Assembly (NCBI RefSeq): GCF_003123685.1
Contig: NZ_QCYJ01000018.1
Location: forward strand, 1-64,000
Direction of reading: 5' to 3'
DNA length: 64,000 nucleotides
Origin: Nocardia aurea
GTDB lineage: Bacteria > Actinomycetota > Actinomycetes > Mycobacteriales > Mycobacteriaceae
The stretch's first letter is position 1. Each line of letters opens with the position of its first letter. Shown piece after piece: positions 50,860 to 59,639 of the stretch. The notes under the pieces are model-generated. The model saw only the letters and a list, made by a program, of their open reading frames with translations. It ran no database searches and was not told the DNA's origin. A program made the position numbers and the translations under genes.

Positions 50860-51458
50860 GAGATTCCGATCCGATGCCGTTGCGGGACGATCTGCGCGAA
50901 GGACCCGACGATGTGGTCGATGAAGCCGTATTCCTCGGCCTGGGGCGCGGTGAACCAGCGGTCGTGCAGCGAGTCCTCGTAGACGCGGTCGAAGGGCTGG
51001 CCGGTGTCCTCGGCGATGATGCCGAGCACGGTGTCCACGGTGTGGCGCAGATCGTCGGCCTGGACTTCGATGTCGACGGTGCTGCCGCCGATACCCGCCG
51101 AACCCTGGTGCATGAGGATCCGCGCGTGCGGTAACGCGAATCGCTTGCCCTTCTGCCCCGACGACAACAGGAATTGCCCGGCGCTGCAAGCCAATCCGAG
51201 CGCCAGCGTGGAGACCTCGCAGGGGATCAGGCACATGACGTCGCGGATGGCGAGCATCGCGGGCACCGACCCGCCGGGTGAATGGATCCACAGTGAGATC
51301 CCGGCCTCTCCGTCCTCGGCGGCGAGGGTGAGCAACTGTGTCATCAGCAGGGTGCCGTTGTCGTCGTCGAGCGGTCCGTCCAGCACCACTATCCGGCGGC
51401 CGAGCAGTTGCTCTCGTGCGCGCCAACCGAACATCGGATTCTTGTCGTCGTCAGCCAT
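50856..51458 (-). CDS. clpP: ClpP-family serine protease subunit (intact catalytic residues)
   Basis: 200-aa ATP-dependent protease proteolytic subunit. The start is RIVVLDGPLDDDNGTLLM; the catalytic Ser is in ALGLACSAGQFLLSSGQKGKR and the His in ARILMHQGSAGIGGSTVD. The first gene of a two-gene operon, overlapping the partner gene by 4 bases. ClpP complexes degrade proteins unfolded by ClpX or ClpC. These two genes are separate from the essential clpP1-clpP2 pair normally near tig, so they are probably the inducible, ClpP3/ClpP4-like set. The exact start (ATG 51458) is favoured over GTG 51473. Confidence 0.9.
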   Translation of the reverse strand: MADDDKNPMFGWRAREQLLGRRIVVLDGPLDDDNGTLLMTQLLTLAAEDGEAGISLWIHSPGGSVPAMLAIRDVMCLIPCEVSTLALGLACSAGQFLLSSGQKGKRFALPHARILMHQGSAGIGGSTVDIEVQADDLRHTVDTVLGIIAEDTGQPFDRVYEDSLHDRWFTAPQAEEYGFIDHIVGSFAQIVPQRHRIGIS

Positions 51459-51499
51459 GTCTCCACGGTGCACCCCCGGCGTCCGATTTTCGCGCCACG

Positions 51500-51527
51500 C
51501 TGCTCACAGCAGATCCGCTCACAGCAG
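51500..51527. promoter_or_regulatory. Direct 11-bp repeat and dyad before the clpP operon
   Basis: GCTCACAGCAG occurs at 51502-51512 and 51517-51527 (period 15). The first also completes CTGCT-CAC-AGCAG. It lies 42-69 bases before the first clpP start, the right place for an activator such as the ClgR/PopR-like protein at 49875. The match to a published ClgR consensus is not exact. Confidence 0.45.
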
Positions 51528-51675
51528 CGAACAAACAATGATCCCAACGGTTCTCGACGAGCGCGTGTCGCCGTGGCATTTCGAATTTCTCGAGAAAACT
51601 CGAATTCACCACGTATGCGGAGAAATCGGTGACAACCGTATTCGGCTCGCTGTGCGCGAGCCGAATACGACACAT

Positions 51676-51771
51676 TCACCAGCCGGAGCCGGAACCACCC
51701 GATCCGGTGTTCGAGACGACGGTTCCGATGACCATCTGGGCGAGCCCGGCGATCAAGGCAAGAAATTCCAC
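51676..51771 (-). CDS. Small membrane peptide, 31 aa
   Basis: From a GTG at 51771 the reading is MEFLALIAGLAQMVIGTVVS then NTGSGGSGSGW. A single hydrophobic helix is followed by a Gly/Ser tail ending in Trp. GGAGG lies 5 bases before this GTG, a very good ribosome site; an ATG at 51792 would give 38 residues. It lies in the gap between ilvD and clpP. No family recognised; it could be a small membrane regulator. The rest of the gap (51528-51675 and 51793-51888) has no supported gene. Confidence 0.45.
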   Translation of the reverse strand: MEFLALIAGLAQMVIGTVVSNTGSGGSGSGW

Positions 51772-51888
51772 AATGTCCTCCGACTTTCTCATCGCCGACT
51801 GTCCGGCGTAGCGGAGAACTTAACTCGAGTTCCATCTGAAAGAAAGATTCTTCATAAAAGTCATATTGCGCGACCTATTCGATCGGGC

Positions 51889-53598
51889 TCAACTACATAC
51901 CGCGCCGCCCGATGCCGACCCGACCAGTTTGGTGTATTTCGCCAGCACACCTCGGGTGTAGCGGGGCGGTAGCGGGCTCCAGCCCCGGCTGCGGTCGAGG
52001 AGTTCGCGCTCGTCCACGTCGAGGTCGAGGGTGCCGTTCGCGACGTCGAGGCTGATCCGGTCGCCGTCGCGGATGAAGGCGATGGGACCGCCGTCGACGG
52101 CCTCGGGGGCGACGTGGCCGACGCAGAGGCCGGTGGTACCGCCGGAGAAGCGGCCGTCGGTGAGCAGCAGTACGTCCTTGCCCAGGCCCGCGCCCTTGAT
52201 CGCGGCGGTGATGGCGAGCATCTCGCGCATACCCGGTCCGCCCTTGGGGCCCTCGTACCGGATGACGACCACGTCACCGCCGGTGATCGTCCCGTCCTCC
52301 AGCGCGTCGAGCGCCGCTCGCTCGCGTTCGAAAACTCTCGCGGTGCCGGTGAATACATCCGAATCGAAACCCGCCGACTTGACCACGGCGCCGCCGGGGG
52401 CGAGCGAGCCGCGCAGAATGGTGATGCCGCCGGTCGGATGGATGGGAGCCGACATGGCGCGCAGCACTTTTCCGTCCGGGTCGGGCGGGGCGATGTCGGC
52501 GAGGTTCTCCGCCACCGTCTTCCCGGTCACGGTGAGGCAATCCCCGTGCAGCAGACCGGCGTCGAGCAGGGCCTTCATGACCACCGGCACGCCGCCGATC
52601 CGGTCCACGTCGGTCATTACGTAACTGCCGAACGGTTTCACATCGGCCAGATGCGGGACGCGCGCGCCGACCCTGGCGAAATCGTCCAGGGTGAGCGGCA
52701 CTTCCGCCTCGTGCGCGATGGCGAGCAGGTGCAGCACGGCATTGGTCGAACCACCGAAGGCCATCACCACCGCGATGGCGTTCTCGAACGCCTCGCGGGT
52801 CAGGATGTCGCGCGCGGTGATGCCGCGCCGGAGCAATTCGACGACGGCCGAGCCGCTGCGTCGCGCGAACCCGTCACGGCGACGGTCGGTCGCGGGTGGG
52901 GCCGCGCTGCCCGGCAACGACATGCCGAGCGCCTCGGCCGCGCTGGCCATGGTGTTGGCGGTGTACATGCCGCCGCAGGCGCCCTCGCCGGGGCAGATCG
53001 CGCGTTCGATCGCGTCGACGTCCTCGCGTGACATCAGTCCGCGTGAGCAGGCGCCGACCGCCTCGAAGGCGTCGATGATGGTGACCTGGCGCTCGCTGCC
53101 GTCGGACATTTTGGCGATACCCGGCAGGATCGAGCCCGCGTAGAGGAAAACGCTGGCCAGATCGAGCCGAGCCGCCGCCATCAGCATGCCGGGCAGCGAT
53201 TTGTCACAGCCCGCGAGCAGGACCGAACCGTCGAGACGTTCGGCCTGCATGACCGTCTCGACGCTGTCGGCGATCACCTCGCGCGAGACCAGCGAGAAAT
53301 GCATGCCCTCGTGGCCCATCGAGATGCCGTCGGAGACGGAGATGGTGCCGAATTCCAGCGGGTATCCGCCGCCCTCGAAGACACCGTCCTTGCACGCCTT
53401 GGCCAATCGGTCCAGCGACAGGTTGCACGGGGTGATCTCGTTCCACGACGACGCGACACCGATCTGGGATTTGGCGAAATCGGCGTCGCCCATCCCGACC
53501 GCGCGCAGCATTCCGCGCGCCGCGGTCTTCTCCAGTCCATCGGTGACATCGCGACTGCGCGGCTTGATGTCGGCTCCGGGCCGGTTCGTGGTGGTCAT
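51889..53598 (-). CDS. ilvD: Dihydroxy-acid dehydratase IlvD
   Basis: 569-aa enzyme of branched-chain amino acid and pantothenate synthesis, converting dihydroxy acids to 2-oxo acids using an iron-sulfur cluster. Signatures: [40 protein letters not shown] (cluster Cys), [20 protein letters not shown] (second Cys) and [20 protein letters not shown]. Full length and well conserved. The ATG at 53598 has no ribosome site upstream, so a leaderless message is possible. It is divergent from a NUDIX gene. The gene stands alone, apart from ilvBNC. Confidence 0.96.
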   Translation of the reverse strand: MTTTNRPGADIKPRSRDVTDGLEKTAARGMLRAVGMGDADFAKSQIGVASSWNEITPCNLSLDRLAKACKDGVFEGGGYPLEFGTISVSDGISMGHEGMHFSLVSREVIADSVETVMQAERLDGSVLLAGCDKSLPGMLMAAARLDLASVFLYAGSILPGIAKMSDGSERQVTIIDAFEAVGACSRGLMSREDVDAIERAICPGEGACGGMYTANTMASAAEALGMSLPGSAAPPATDRRRDGFARRSGSAVVELLRRGITARDILTREAFENAIAVVMAFGGSTNAVLHLLAIAHEAEVPLTLDDFARVGARVPHLADVKPFGSYVMTDVDRIGGVPVVMKALLDAGLLHGDCLTVTGKTVAENLADIAPPDPDGKVLRAMSAPIHPTGGITILRGSLAPGGAVVKSAGFDSDVFTGTARVFERERAALDALEDGTITGGDVVVIRYEGPKGGPGMREMLAITAAIKGAGLGKDVLLLTDGRFSGGTTGLCVGHVAPEAVDGGPIAFIRDGDRISLDVANGTLDLDVDERELLDRSRGWSPLPPRYTRGVLAKYTKLVGSASGGAVCS

Positions 53599-53684
53599 TA
53601 CTGCAACGTACCGCCGTCGTGCCGGTTCGGAGGCGATCACCGCCGTTGTCCTGCGGATTCGTGCCGGTGCCTATGGTCGGTGCC

Positions 53685-54155
53685 ATGGCAACGCCCGATT
53701 TCGTCCACACCCTGCGCGCCAGCGCGGGAAAGCAACTGCTCTGGCTGCCCGGGGTCTCCGCGGTGGTTTTCGACGACGCCGGTCGCATTCTGCTGGGCAG
53801 GCGCTCGGATTCCGGCCGATGGGCGGTGATCGCCGGAATGCCGGAACCGGGGGAACAGCCCGCGGCGTGCGCGGTGCGCGAGGTCTACGAGGAGACCGCG
53901 GTGCGCTGCGTCGTCGAACGGATCGTGCTGGTGCGGGCCCTGCCGCCGCACACCTACCCCAACGGCGACATCTGTCAGTTCATGGACCTCACCGTGCGCT
54001 GCCGCGCCGTCGACGGCGAGGCGAGGGTCAACGACGACGAGTCACTGGAGGTCGGCTGGTTCGCGCCCTCGGCCATGCCCGACCTCGCCGCGCACGACCG
54101 TTTCCGCGTCGATCAGGCGCTGGCCGACGAGCCGACCTGGTTCGAACCGGCGTGA
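53685..54155 (+). CDS. NUDIX hydrolase
   Basis: 156-aa nucleotide-diphosphate hydrolase. The NUDIX box is complete: GMPEPGEQPAACAVREVYEETAV (G-x5-E-x7-REVxEE-x-G-like), preceded by VVFDDAGRILLGRRSDSGRW. The C-terminal sequence (SLEVGWFAPSAMPDLAAHDR) is typical of ADP-ribose or mutT-like enzymes of Actinobacteria. The ATG at 53685 is chosen; a longer start has poor sequence. It is divergent from ilvD and convergent with DUF2277. Confidence 0.92.
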   Translation: MATPDFVHTLRASAGKQLLWLPGVSAVVFDDAGRILLGRRSDSGRWAVIAGMPEPGEQPAACAVREVYEETAVRCVVERIVLVRALPPHTYPNGDICQFMDLTVRCRAVDGEARVNDDESLEVGWFAPSAMPDLAAHDRFRVDQALADEPTWFEPA

Positions 54156-54168
54156 GCGAACGCCCGGA

Positions 54169-54438
54169 TCAGTCGTGCGCGTGGATCCTGGCCTGGACCT
54201 CGGGCCTGCGCAGCGGCGGGATCGTCTTGGGCGGAACCTTCCGTTCGGGCAACCGGGCGAGCAATCGCTGGGTGGCCTCGGCGATCTCCGCGACGGCCTC
54301 GTCCACGGCCGGGCGGGTGGCCTCGGAGATACTCGACAACCCACCGACCTTGCGGACGTACTGTAGCGCCGCCGCGGTGATTTCCTCGGATGTCGCGGCG
54401 GGCTCCAGCCCACGCAACGGGGTGATATTTCGGCACAT
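54169..54438 (-). CDS. DUF2277 domain protein
   Basis: 89-aa protein with the hallmark start MCRNITPLRGLEPAATSEEI and the closing PPLRRPEVQARIHAHD. This is a full DUF2277, a small helical protein conserved across Actinobacteria and Proteobacteria whose role is not known. The Cys at position 2 and the Arg/Asn after it are conserved in the family. It is monocistronic and converges with the NUDIX gene with a 13-base gap. Confidence 0.93.
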   Translation of the reverse strand: MCRNITPLRGLEPAATSEEITAAALQYVRKVGGLSSISEATRPAVDEAVAEIAEATQRLLARLPERKVPPKTIPPLRRPEVQARIHAHD

Positions 54439-54512
54439 ACCCCGAGGCTAGCGCGGTCGCGGCGGGCTCGCCCCCGCTCGCGACAGGTCCTGGGCGGAAC
54501 GCGCCGCGAGTG

Positions 54513-55031
54513 TCACACGTGCAGCGCGGCCAGCCGCCAGCCGTCGCGGGCGCAGGTGATCCGGGCGGCCACCGCGAAGTGGCGGGAGCCGCGGTGATAG
54601 CGCGCGTAGACCTCGGCGGTGGCCGGGTCGACCATGGAGATGTCCACCCGGGCCAGCACGGCGACACCGAGTTCACGGAACGGGACCCGGTCGCCGCCGA
54701 CCATGCCGCGCAGGGCCGCCACCACCGGAGGATGGGCGACCGCGGCCAGTTGGCCCGCGGGTCTGCGATGGTCGAGCACTTCGAGGACGGTGCGCAGCGC
54801 GTATTCGGCGAATTTCCTGGCCGAGGTGTGGCCCTCGCCGACGGTGCGCGCGGGCAGCACCCGTTGGCGCGCGGTGCGGCGCACCGTCGCCCCGTGGCAC
54901 GGCGTCGACCCGTGGCGCGGCGTTGTCCGGCCGTGCCGTGCCCGCGTCCCCGGCGCGGCGCGGATCTCCGCGTCGCGCAGTGGTGGTTCGAAACTCGGGG
55001 CAGACGTCAGCGCCCCATCGCTCTCGGTCAT
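54513..55031 (-). CDS. Rv3235-family protein
   Basis: 172-aa protein. The C-terminal 100 residues form the conserved part: SARKFAEYALRTVLEVLDHR, RPAGQLAAVAHPPVVAALRG, GVAVLARVDISMVDPATAEV and AVAARITCARDGWRLAALHV. The N-terminal third is Pro/Arg/Thr-rich and unstructured. Relatives lie beside secA or lpqB in mycobacteria and have no assigned function. The ATG at 55031 follows GGGGA. It is on the opposite strand from the thioredoxin gene, which has the MerR-type promoter between them. Confidence 0.85.
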   Translation of the reverse strand: MTESDGALTSAPSFEPPLRDAEIRAAPGTRARHGRTTPRHGSTPCHGATVRRTARQRVLPARTVGEGHTSARKFAEYALRTVLEVLDHRRPAGQLAAVAHPPVVAALRGMVGGDRVPFRELGVAVLARVDISMVDPATAEVYARYHRGSRHFAVAARITCARDGWRLAALHV

Positions 55032-55224
55032 CGGATTCCCCTGATTCGGACCGCACCCGATCGGCTCGCCGCCCGGGCACCGGTGTGATCGCGCCGATTC
55101 TGCGGTGGGTTCGCACGACGGGCACGAGTAGTCGACTACCCGAATCGCCACCCGACCGGTCGCCCCTTTCCGCGTGGTCACCCTACGCGCTCAGGGCGTC
55201 GACCAGCGACGATTCCGAAAAGCC

Positions 55225-55255
55225 TTGCCTTGACCTCGACGTCAAGCCCTAGCGT
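55225..55255 (+). promoter_or_regulatory. MerR-type promoter of the thioredoxin gene (19-base spacer)
   Basis: TTGCCT (55225-55230) and TAGCGT (55250-55255), separated by 19 bases, with TTGAC-CTCGAC-GTCAA between them. It shares its -35, its -10, the flank GCCTTGCCTTGAC and the dyad with the promoter at 27483-27513. Best explained by control from the MerR protein encoded at 27557. Confidence 0.75.
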
Positions 55256-55306
55256 CGGAGGCGACGCGCGGAAATGCCGCGCCGACAGTGCGATGCGGGA
55301 GTCATC

Positions 55307-55639
55307 ATGATGCGAACCGATGCCGTCACGGCGGTCACCGACGCGACCTTCGCCCAGGAGGTCCTCGAATCCGAACTTCCGGTACTGGTGGAATTCACCG
55401 CGTCGTGGTGCCCGCCGTGCCGGATGATTGCCCCCGTCCTCGCCGAGATCGCCGAGGAACAGGCCGGGCGTGTGAAGGTGGTGGCGCTCGACGTCGACGC
55501 GAATCCCGAGACCGCCGCCGCGTACCGGGTCCTGTCCATGCCGACCCTCATGGTCTTCCGCGACGGCGGAGCGGTGCAGACCACCGTTGGCGCGCGTGCC
55601 AAGCGACGCCTGATGGCCGATCTCGACGAGGTGCTCTGA
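55307..55639 (+). CDS. Thioredoxin with a CPPC active site
   Basis: 110-aa thioredoxin-fold protein. The active site is FTASWCPPCRMIAPVLAEIA: WCPPC, not the usual WCGPC, which changes redox potential. The rest is normal: VVALDVDANPETAAAYRVLS then MPTLMVFRDGG with the cis-Pro. Two ATGs lie in tandem; GGGAG precedes the first. It acts in the cytoplasm, reducing disulfides. The MerR-type promoter makes it a likely stress-induced thioredoxin rather than the housekeeping TrxA. Confidence 0.92.
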   Translation: MMRTDAVTAVTDATFAQEVLESELPVLVEFTASWCPPCRMIAPVLAEIAEEQAGRVKVVALDVDANPETAAAYRVLSMPTLMVFRDGGAVQTTVGARAKRRLMADLDEVL

Positions 55640-55666
55640 GATCCCGTTTCGAAGTTCGGCGAGCGG

Positions 55667-56473
55667 TCAGTCCTTGCGCGCCAGTCCGCCGAACGCGCCC
55701 GATTCCCACGGGTTCTCGCCCACGTCGGCCGGATCCTCCGGACGCCACAGCGGTAGGTGCACCACACCCGGTTCGAGCAGCGTCCAGCCGTCGAAATAGG
55801 TCGAGATCTGCTCGTGGGTGCGCAGGACGATCTCGGTGGAGGTGCGCCCGGACAGCTTCTGCGCCTCGAGCACCTCGGCGGGCTGACCGTCGAGGGTGGC
55901 GTGGGTGATCGCCAGATAGCTGCCGGGCGCGACGGCCTCGCGCAGTACCGCGACACACCCGGCCGGATCGGCGTCGTCGGCGAGGAAATGCAGGACGCCG
56001 AGCAGCAGCACGGCGACGGGTCTGTCGAAGTCGATCAGCGCGCGTACCTGCGGATCGGCCAGGATCTTCGCGGGCTCGGCCGCGTCGGCGTGGATGACGG
56101 CGGCATTCGGGTCACCGTCGAGGATGGCGCCGCTGTGGGCGACGGCGACGGGATCGATATCGACGTAGACGACACGCGCGGAGGGATCGACCGCGTGCGC
56201 GACCTCGTGCACGTTGCCGACGGTGGGAATCCCCGAGCCGATGTCGAGGAACTGGTCGATACCGCTTTCGGCGAGGAAGCGCACACAGCGCCGCAACAAC
56301 TCCCGATTCGCGCGCATCGTCTCGGGGATACTCGGGCTGAACGCGGCGATTTGCTCGGCCAGCGCCCGGTCGATCTCGAAGTTGTGCAGCCCGCCGATGA
56401 AATAGTCGTACACGCGGGATGCGCTCGGCCGCTCCAGGTCGATCCCCTCGGGAGCCCAACTCGGTCTGGTCAT
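55667..56473 (-). CDS. SAM-dependent methyltransferase (DUF574 type)
   Basis: 268-aa enzyme of the actinobacterial DUF574 S-adenosyl-methionine methyltransferase family. Signature segments: RPSASRVYDYFIGGLHNFEI, IDQFLDIGSGIPTVGNVHEV (SAM-binding loop) and RPVAVLLLGVLHFLADDADP. It has the length and the absence of other domains that the family shows. The ATG at 56473 follows GGGGATCC. It is divergent from the PAS-GGDEF-EAL gene across a 111-base region. Substrate unknown. Confidence 0.92.
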   Translation of the reverse strand: MTRPSWAPEGIDLERPSASRVYDYFIGGLHNFEIDRALAEQIAAFSPSIPETMRANRELLRRCVRFLAESGIDQFLDIGSGIPTVGNVHEVAHAVDPSARVVYVDIDPVAVAHSGAILDGDPNAAVIHADAAEPAKILADPQVRALIDFDRPVAVLLLGVLHFLADDADPAGCVAVLREAVAPGSYLAITHATLDGQPAEVLEAQKLSGRTSTEIVLRTHEQISTYFDGWTLLEPGVVHLPLWRPEDPADVGENPWESGAFGGLARKD

Positions 56474-56584
56474 GGATCCCCAAATCCTCTCGCACCGACC
56501 TTGTTTCGCCGACAAGCCGTCTCGGCGTGGCCATCGTATCCCAGCTGGGCACGATGCGGGCTTCGTCCACTAGTATCAGGCCTC

Positions 56585-58714
56585 ATGGGTTGGGATGCCG
56601 GGCCCGCACCACATCCTGTCGGCCCGCACGCCGATCTCGCCGACCGATGGGTCGCTGCCCTCCGAGAGGGGGCCCGCGATCACATCGTGCCGATGAGTAC
56701 GGCGCAAGCGCAGCTGCTGCTCACCGAGCTGGCCGGCGAACTCGGCGATGCCGCGAGCAGCTCACCGCTGCCCGTCGACCGGGTCGAGGCGGTGGGCGCG
56801 CGCCTGGCCGAATCACGTTTCGTCGGCAGCGAGGTACTCGGTCGCAGCGTCGCGGTACTCGGTGGGTACTTCGGCGCGGACGCCTCGGAACTGCTCGCCG
56901 CGTTCACCACCGGCTACCTGCGCGCGTTCCGCGCCTGGCTGCTGGCCGAGCAGGAAAGCGTCAGGGCCGCCGAGATCGCGGCGCGGCGCGCCACCGAGGC
57001 ACAGCTGCGCGACAGCGAGGCCAGGTTGCGCGCGGTATTCGCCCAGGCCGGGGTCGGTACCGGCATATCCGATATGTCGGGCCGGATCATCGAGGTCAAC
57101 GCCGCGTTCGCCCATATGCTCGGCTACGAACCCGTCGAGATGTGCGCGATGGCGGTCCCCGAACTCACCCATCCCGACGATCCGCCCGAGATGTGGGATC
57201 TCTACGCCTCGCTGATCCGCGGCGAACACGACAACGTCCAGGTGGAGAAGGCCTACAGCCACCGCCTCGGGCACGCGGTGTGGACCAATCTCAACGTCTC
57301 GCTGATCCGCGACGCGGACGGCGAGCCGCAGTACACCCTGGTCCTGGTCGAGGACATCTCCGAACGTCGCGCGCTGCGCGAACGGTTGCACTACCGGGCC
57401 CACCACGACCAGCTGACCGGACTGCCGAACCGTTCGAGGTTCTTCGACGCGCTCAGCGTCGCGTTCGCCGACCCGTCCGCGCGCGTCGGGCTCTGCTACG
57501 TCGATCTCGACCATTTCAAGAGCGTCAACGACACCTTCGGGCACGCGGCGGGCGACGAACTGCTCGTCCAGGCCGCCGCCAGGCTCAGTGCCTGCGCCTC
57601 GCTCCCCGAACATCTGGTCGCCCGGATGGGCGGCGACGAATTCGTCGTCCTGATACCGCATCCCCACAACCTCGGCGAGGTCGCCGGATTGGCCCGCACC
57701 GTACTCGACGCGCTGGCACGGCCTTTCGACATCCACGGCAATCACCTCACGATCACCGCGAGTATCGGCGTGATCGAGGACCGCGGACAGCACCGGACCG
57801 CCGACGAACTGCTCCAGGCCGCCGACACCACCATGTACTGGGCGAAAGCGGCGGGCCGCGACCGCTATTCGGTCTTCGACGCCGACCGGGGCAGACGCGA
57901 GAACACCAAGGCCGAACTGTCCGCCGCCATGCCCGCGTCGTTCACCCGGGGTGAATTCTTCCTCGACTACCAGCCGATCGTCGGCCTCGGCGACGAGCGC
58001 CTGGTCGCGGTGGAGGCGCTGGTGCGCTGGCGGCATCCCGAACTCGGGGTGCTACCACCGGGCCGGTTCGTGGATCTCGCCGAGGACAACGGTCATATCG
58101 ACGCACTCGGCGCACTCGTCCTCGAACTGGCCTGCCGCGACAGCAAGCGCTGGCACGACCTGTTCCCCGCGCACACGCCGACGGTCAGCGTGAACGTCTC
58201 CGCCTCGGAGGTGGCCGATCCGACCTGGCTCGGCCGGGTGCAGCGGATGATCGCCGAGACCGGCATCCCGCCGGACCGATTACAACTGGAACTGACCGAA
58301 CGCACCTTCATGGAGGCCGAAGGGCTTCCGCTGCAAGCACTGCGCACCCTGTCCGAGACCGGCGTCCGCATCGCGATCGACGATTTCGGCACCGGCTACT
58401 CCAATCTGGCCTATCTCGGCCAACTTCCGCTGCACGTGGTCAAACTCGCGGGCCCCTTCGTGCAGCGCATCCGCACTCCCGAGACGGTGAATCGCACCGA
58501 TCTGCTCGTACTGGAGACCATCATCGGGCTCACCCACGCGCTCGGACTGACCGTCACCGCCGAATGCGTGGAAACCGCCTATCAGGCCGAACGCCTGCGC
58601 AACCTGGGGTGCGACACGGCGCAGGGGTGGCATTTCCACCGGCCGATGCCCGCGCACCGGATCACCGATCTGCTCGCCGAGCCCGCGATCGACGGTTCCC
58701 GGCGCCCGCGATGA
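56585..58714 (+). CDS. PAS-GGDEF-EAL cyclic-di-GMP signalling protein
   Basis: 709-aa soluble protein. An N-terminal helical region (about residues 1-140, with an ARRATEAQLRDSEARLRAVF coiled linker) is followed by a PAS domain (about 150-260). Then GGDEF with an intact RMGGDEFVVLIP site (about 355), preceded by FKSVNDTFGHAAGDE, and EAL with VAVEALVRWRHP, NVSASEV, IDDFGTGYSNL. The EAL lobe has small deviations (KLAGPFV where KIDxSFV is usual, AECVET, QGWHFHRP), so its activity may be altered. It presumably makes and degrades c-di-GMP. Start ATG 56585; the upstream frame is not protein-like. Confidence 0.92.
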   Translation: MGWDAGPAPHPVGPHADLADRWVAALREGARDHIVPMSTAQAQLLLTELAGELGDAASSSPLPVDRVEAVGARLAESRFVGSEVLGRSVAVLGGYFGADASELLAAFTTGYLRAFRAWLLAEQESVRAAEIAARRATEAQLRDSEARLRAVFAQAGVGTGISDMSGRIIEVNAAFAHMLGYEPVEMCAMAVPELTHPDDPPEMWDLYASLIRGEHDNVQVEKAYSHRLGHAVWTNLNVSLIRDADGEPQYTLVLVEDISERRALRERLHYRAHHDQLTGLPNRSRFFDALSVAFADPSARVGLCYVDLDHFKSVNDTFGHAAGDELLVQAAARLSACASLPEHLVARMGGDEFVVLIPHPHNLGEVAGLARTVLDALARPFDIHGNHLTITASIGVIEDRGQHRTADELLQAADTTMYWAKAAGRDRYSVFDADRGRRENTKAELSAAMPASFTRGEFFLDYQPIVGLGDERLVAVEALVRWRHPELGVLPPGRFVDLAEDNGHIDALGALVLELACRDSKRWHDLFPAHTPTVSVNVSASEVADPTWLGRVQRMIAETGIPPDRLQLELTERTFMEAEGLPLQALRTLSETGVRIAIDDFGTGYSNLAYLGQLPLHVVKLAGPFVQRIRTPETVNRTDLLVLETIIGLTHALGLTVTAECVETAYQAERLRNLGCDTAQGWHFHRPMPAHRITDLLAEPAIDGSRRPR

Positions 58715-58759
58715 GAAACGCGCTGGGCGCGGGGGCCCGCGCACTGGCATGCTGACTGG

Positions 58760-59482
58760 GTGAACGCCGGGGAGATCACCATCGACTTCGCGCCCGAACA
58801 GGACCTGTTCATCGCAGCGGCGCGCAGGGGTGGGCGATCCACCGTACGGATCGACGGCGTATCGACACTCGGACATCTGGTCGAAGCGCTCGGGGTGCCG
58901 CTCACCGAGGTCGGCGCGCTGCTGGTCGACGGTCGCGCGGTCATCCCCGCGCACGTTCCGATCGCGGGGCAGGCGACTTCCGTGCTCGCGGTGACCCGTC
59001 CGCAGCGGCGCGCCGAACCACTGCGTTTCCTGCTCGACATCCACCTGGGCACGTTGGCGCGGCGGTTGCGTCTGCTCGGTATCGACGCGGCCTACGAGAA
59101 CCCGGATATCGGCGACGCGGCGCTGGCCACCCGGTCCGCGACCGAGCGCCGGGTGCTGCTCTCCCGCGATCGCGGACTGTTGCGGCGGCGCGAGATCTTC
59201 GCGGGCGCGTATGTCTACAGTCATCGGCCCGACGATCAACTCGACGATGTGCTGTCCCGTTTCGCTCCCCGCCTCGCGCCGTGGACGCGCTGCACCGCGT
59301 GCAACGGCGCGCTGCGGGCCGCCGACAAGGAGTCCATGCGCGGGCAACTGCCCGGCAGTACGGAACAGACCTACGACACCTTCGCGCAGTGCGTGGAATG
59401 CGGTCAGGCCTATTGGAAGGGCGCTCATCACGCGCGCCTGGACGAGATCGTCGCGAACGCCGAGGCGAAATTCGGTGCCTGA
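58760..59482 (+). CDS. Mut7-C RNase domain protein with ubiquitin-like N terminus
   Basis: 240-aa protein. The N-terminal 80 residues look like the ubiquitin-like Mut7-C partner (GRSTVRIDGVSTLGHLVEAL). The Mut7-C domain follows: FLLDIHLGTLARRLRLLGID, with the acidic LSRDRGLLRRRE, and a zinc ribbon (WTRCTACNGALR ... CVECGQAYWKG). Predicted to be a PIN-like RNase. The gene begins with GTG, 45 bases after the PAS-GGDEF-EAL gene on the same strand. No functional studies of the family are known to me. Confidence 0.88.
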   Translation: MNAGEITIDFAPEQDLFIAAARRGGRSTVRIDGVSTLGHLVEALGVPLTEVGALLVDGRAVIPAHVPIAGQATSVLAVTRPQRRAEPLRFLLDIHLGTLARRLRLLGIDAAYENPDIGDAALATRSATERRVLLSRDRGLLRRREIFAGAYVYSHRPDDQLDDVLSRFAPRLAPWTRCTACNGALRAADKESMRGQLPGSTEQTYDTFAQCVECGQAYWKGAHHARLDEIVANAEAKFGA

Positions 59483-59639
59483 CAGGTCTTCTCGACGGCA
59501 GATCCGGAACCCGATCCGCCACAGCTGATCCCGGACAACGGCTTGTCCGCTATCCGCCCGCCGCGCCGCGGCGAATACCCGTCTGATCACGACCGTCCGC
59601 CGAGGACGTTCCGATGCCGACGAAGGGTGGAGCGCTGTC

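Noticed and set aside
55757..56584. N-terminal extension of the GGDEF-EAL protein
   Set aside because: This part is antisense to the DUF574 methyltransferase and not protein-like.
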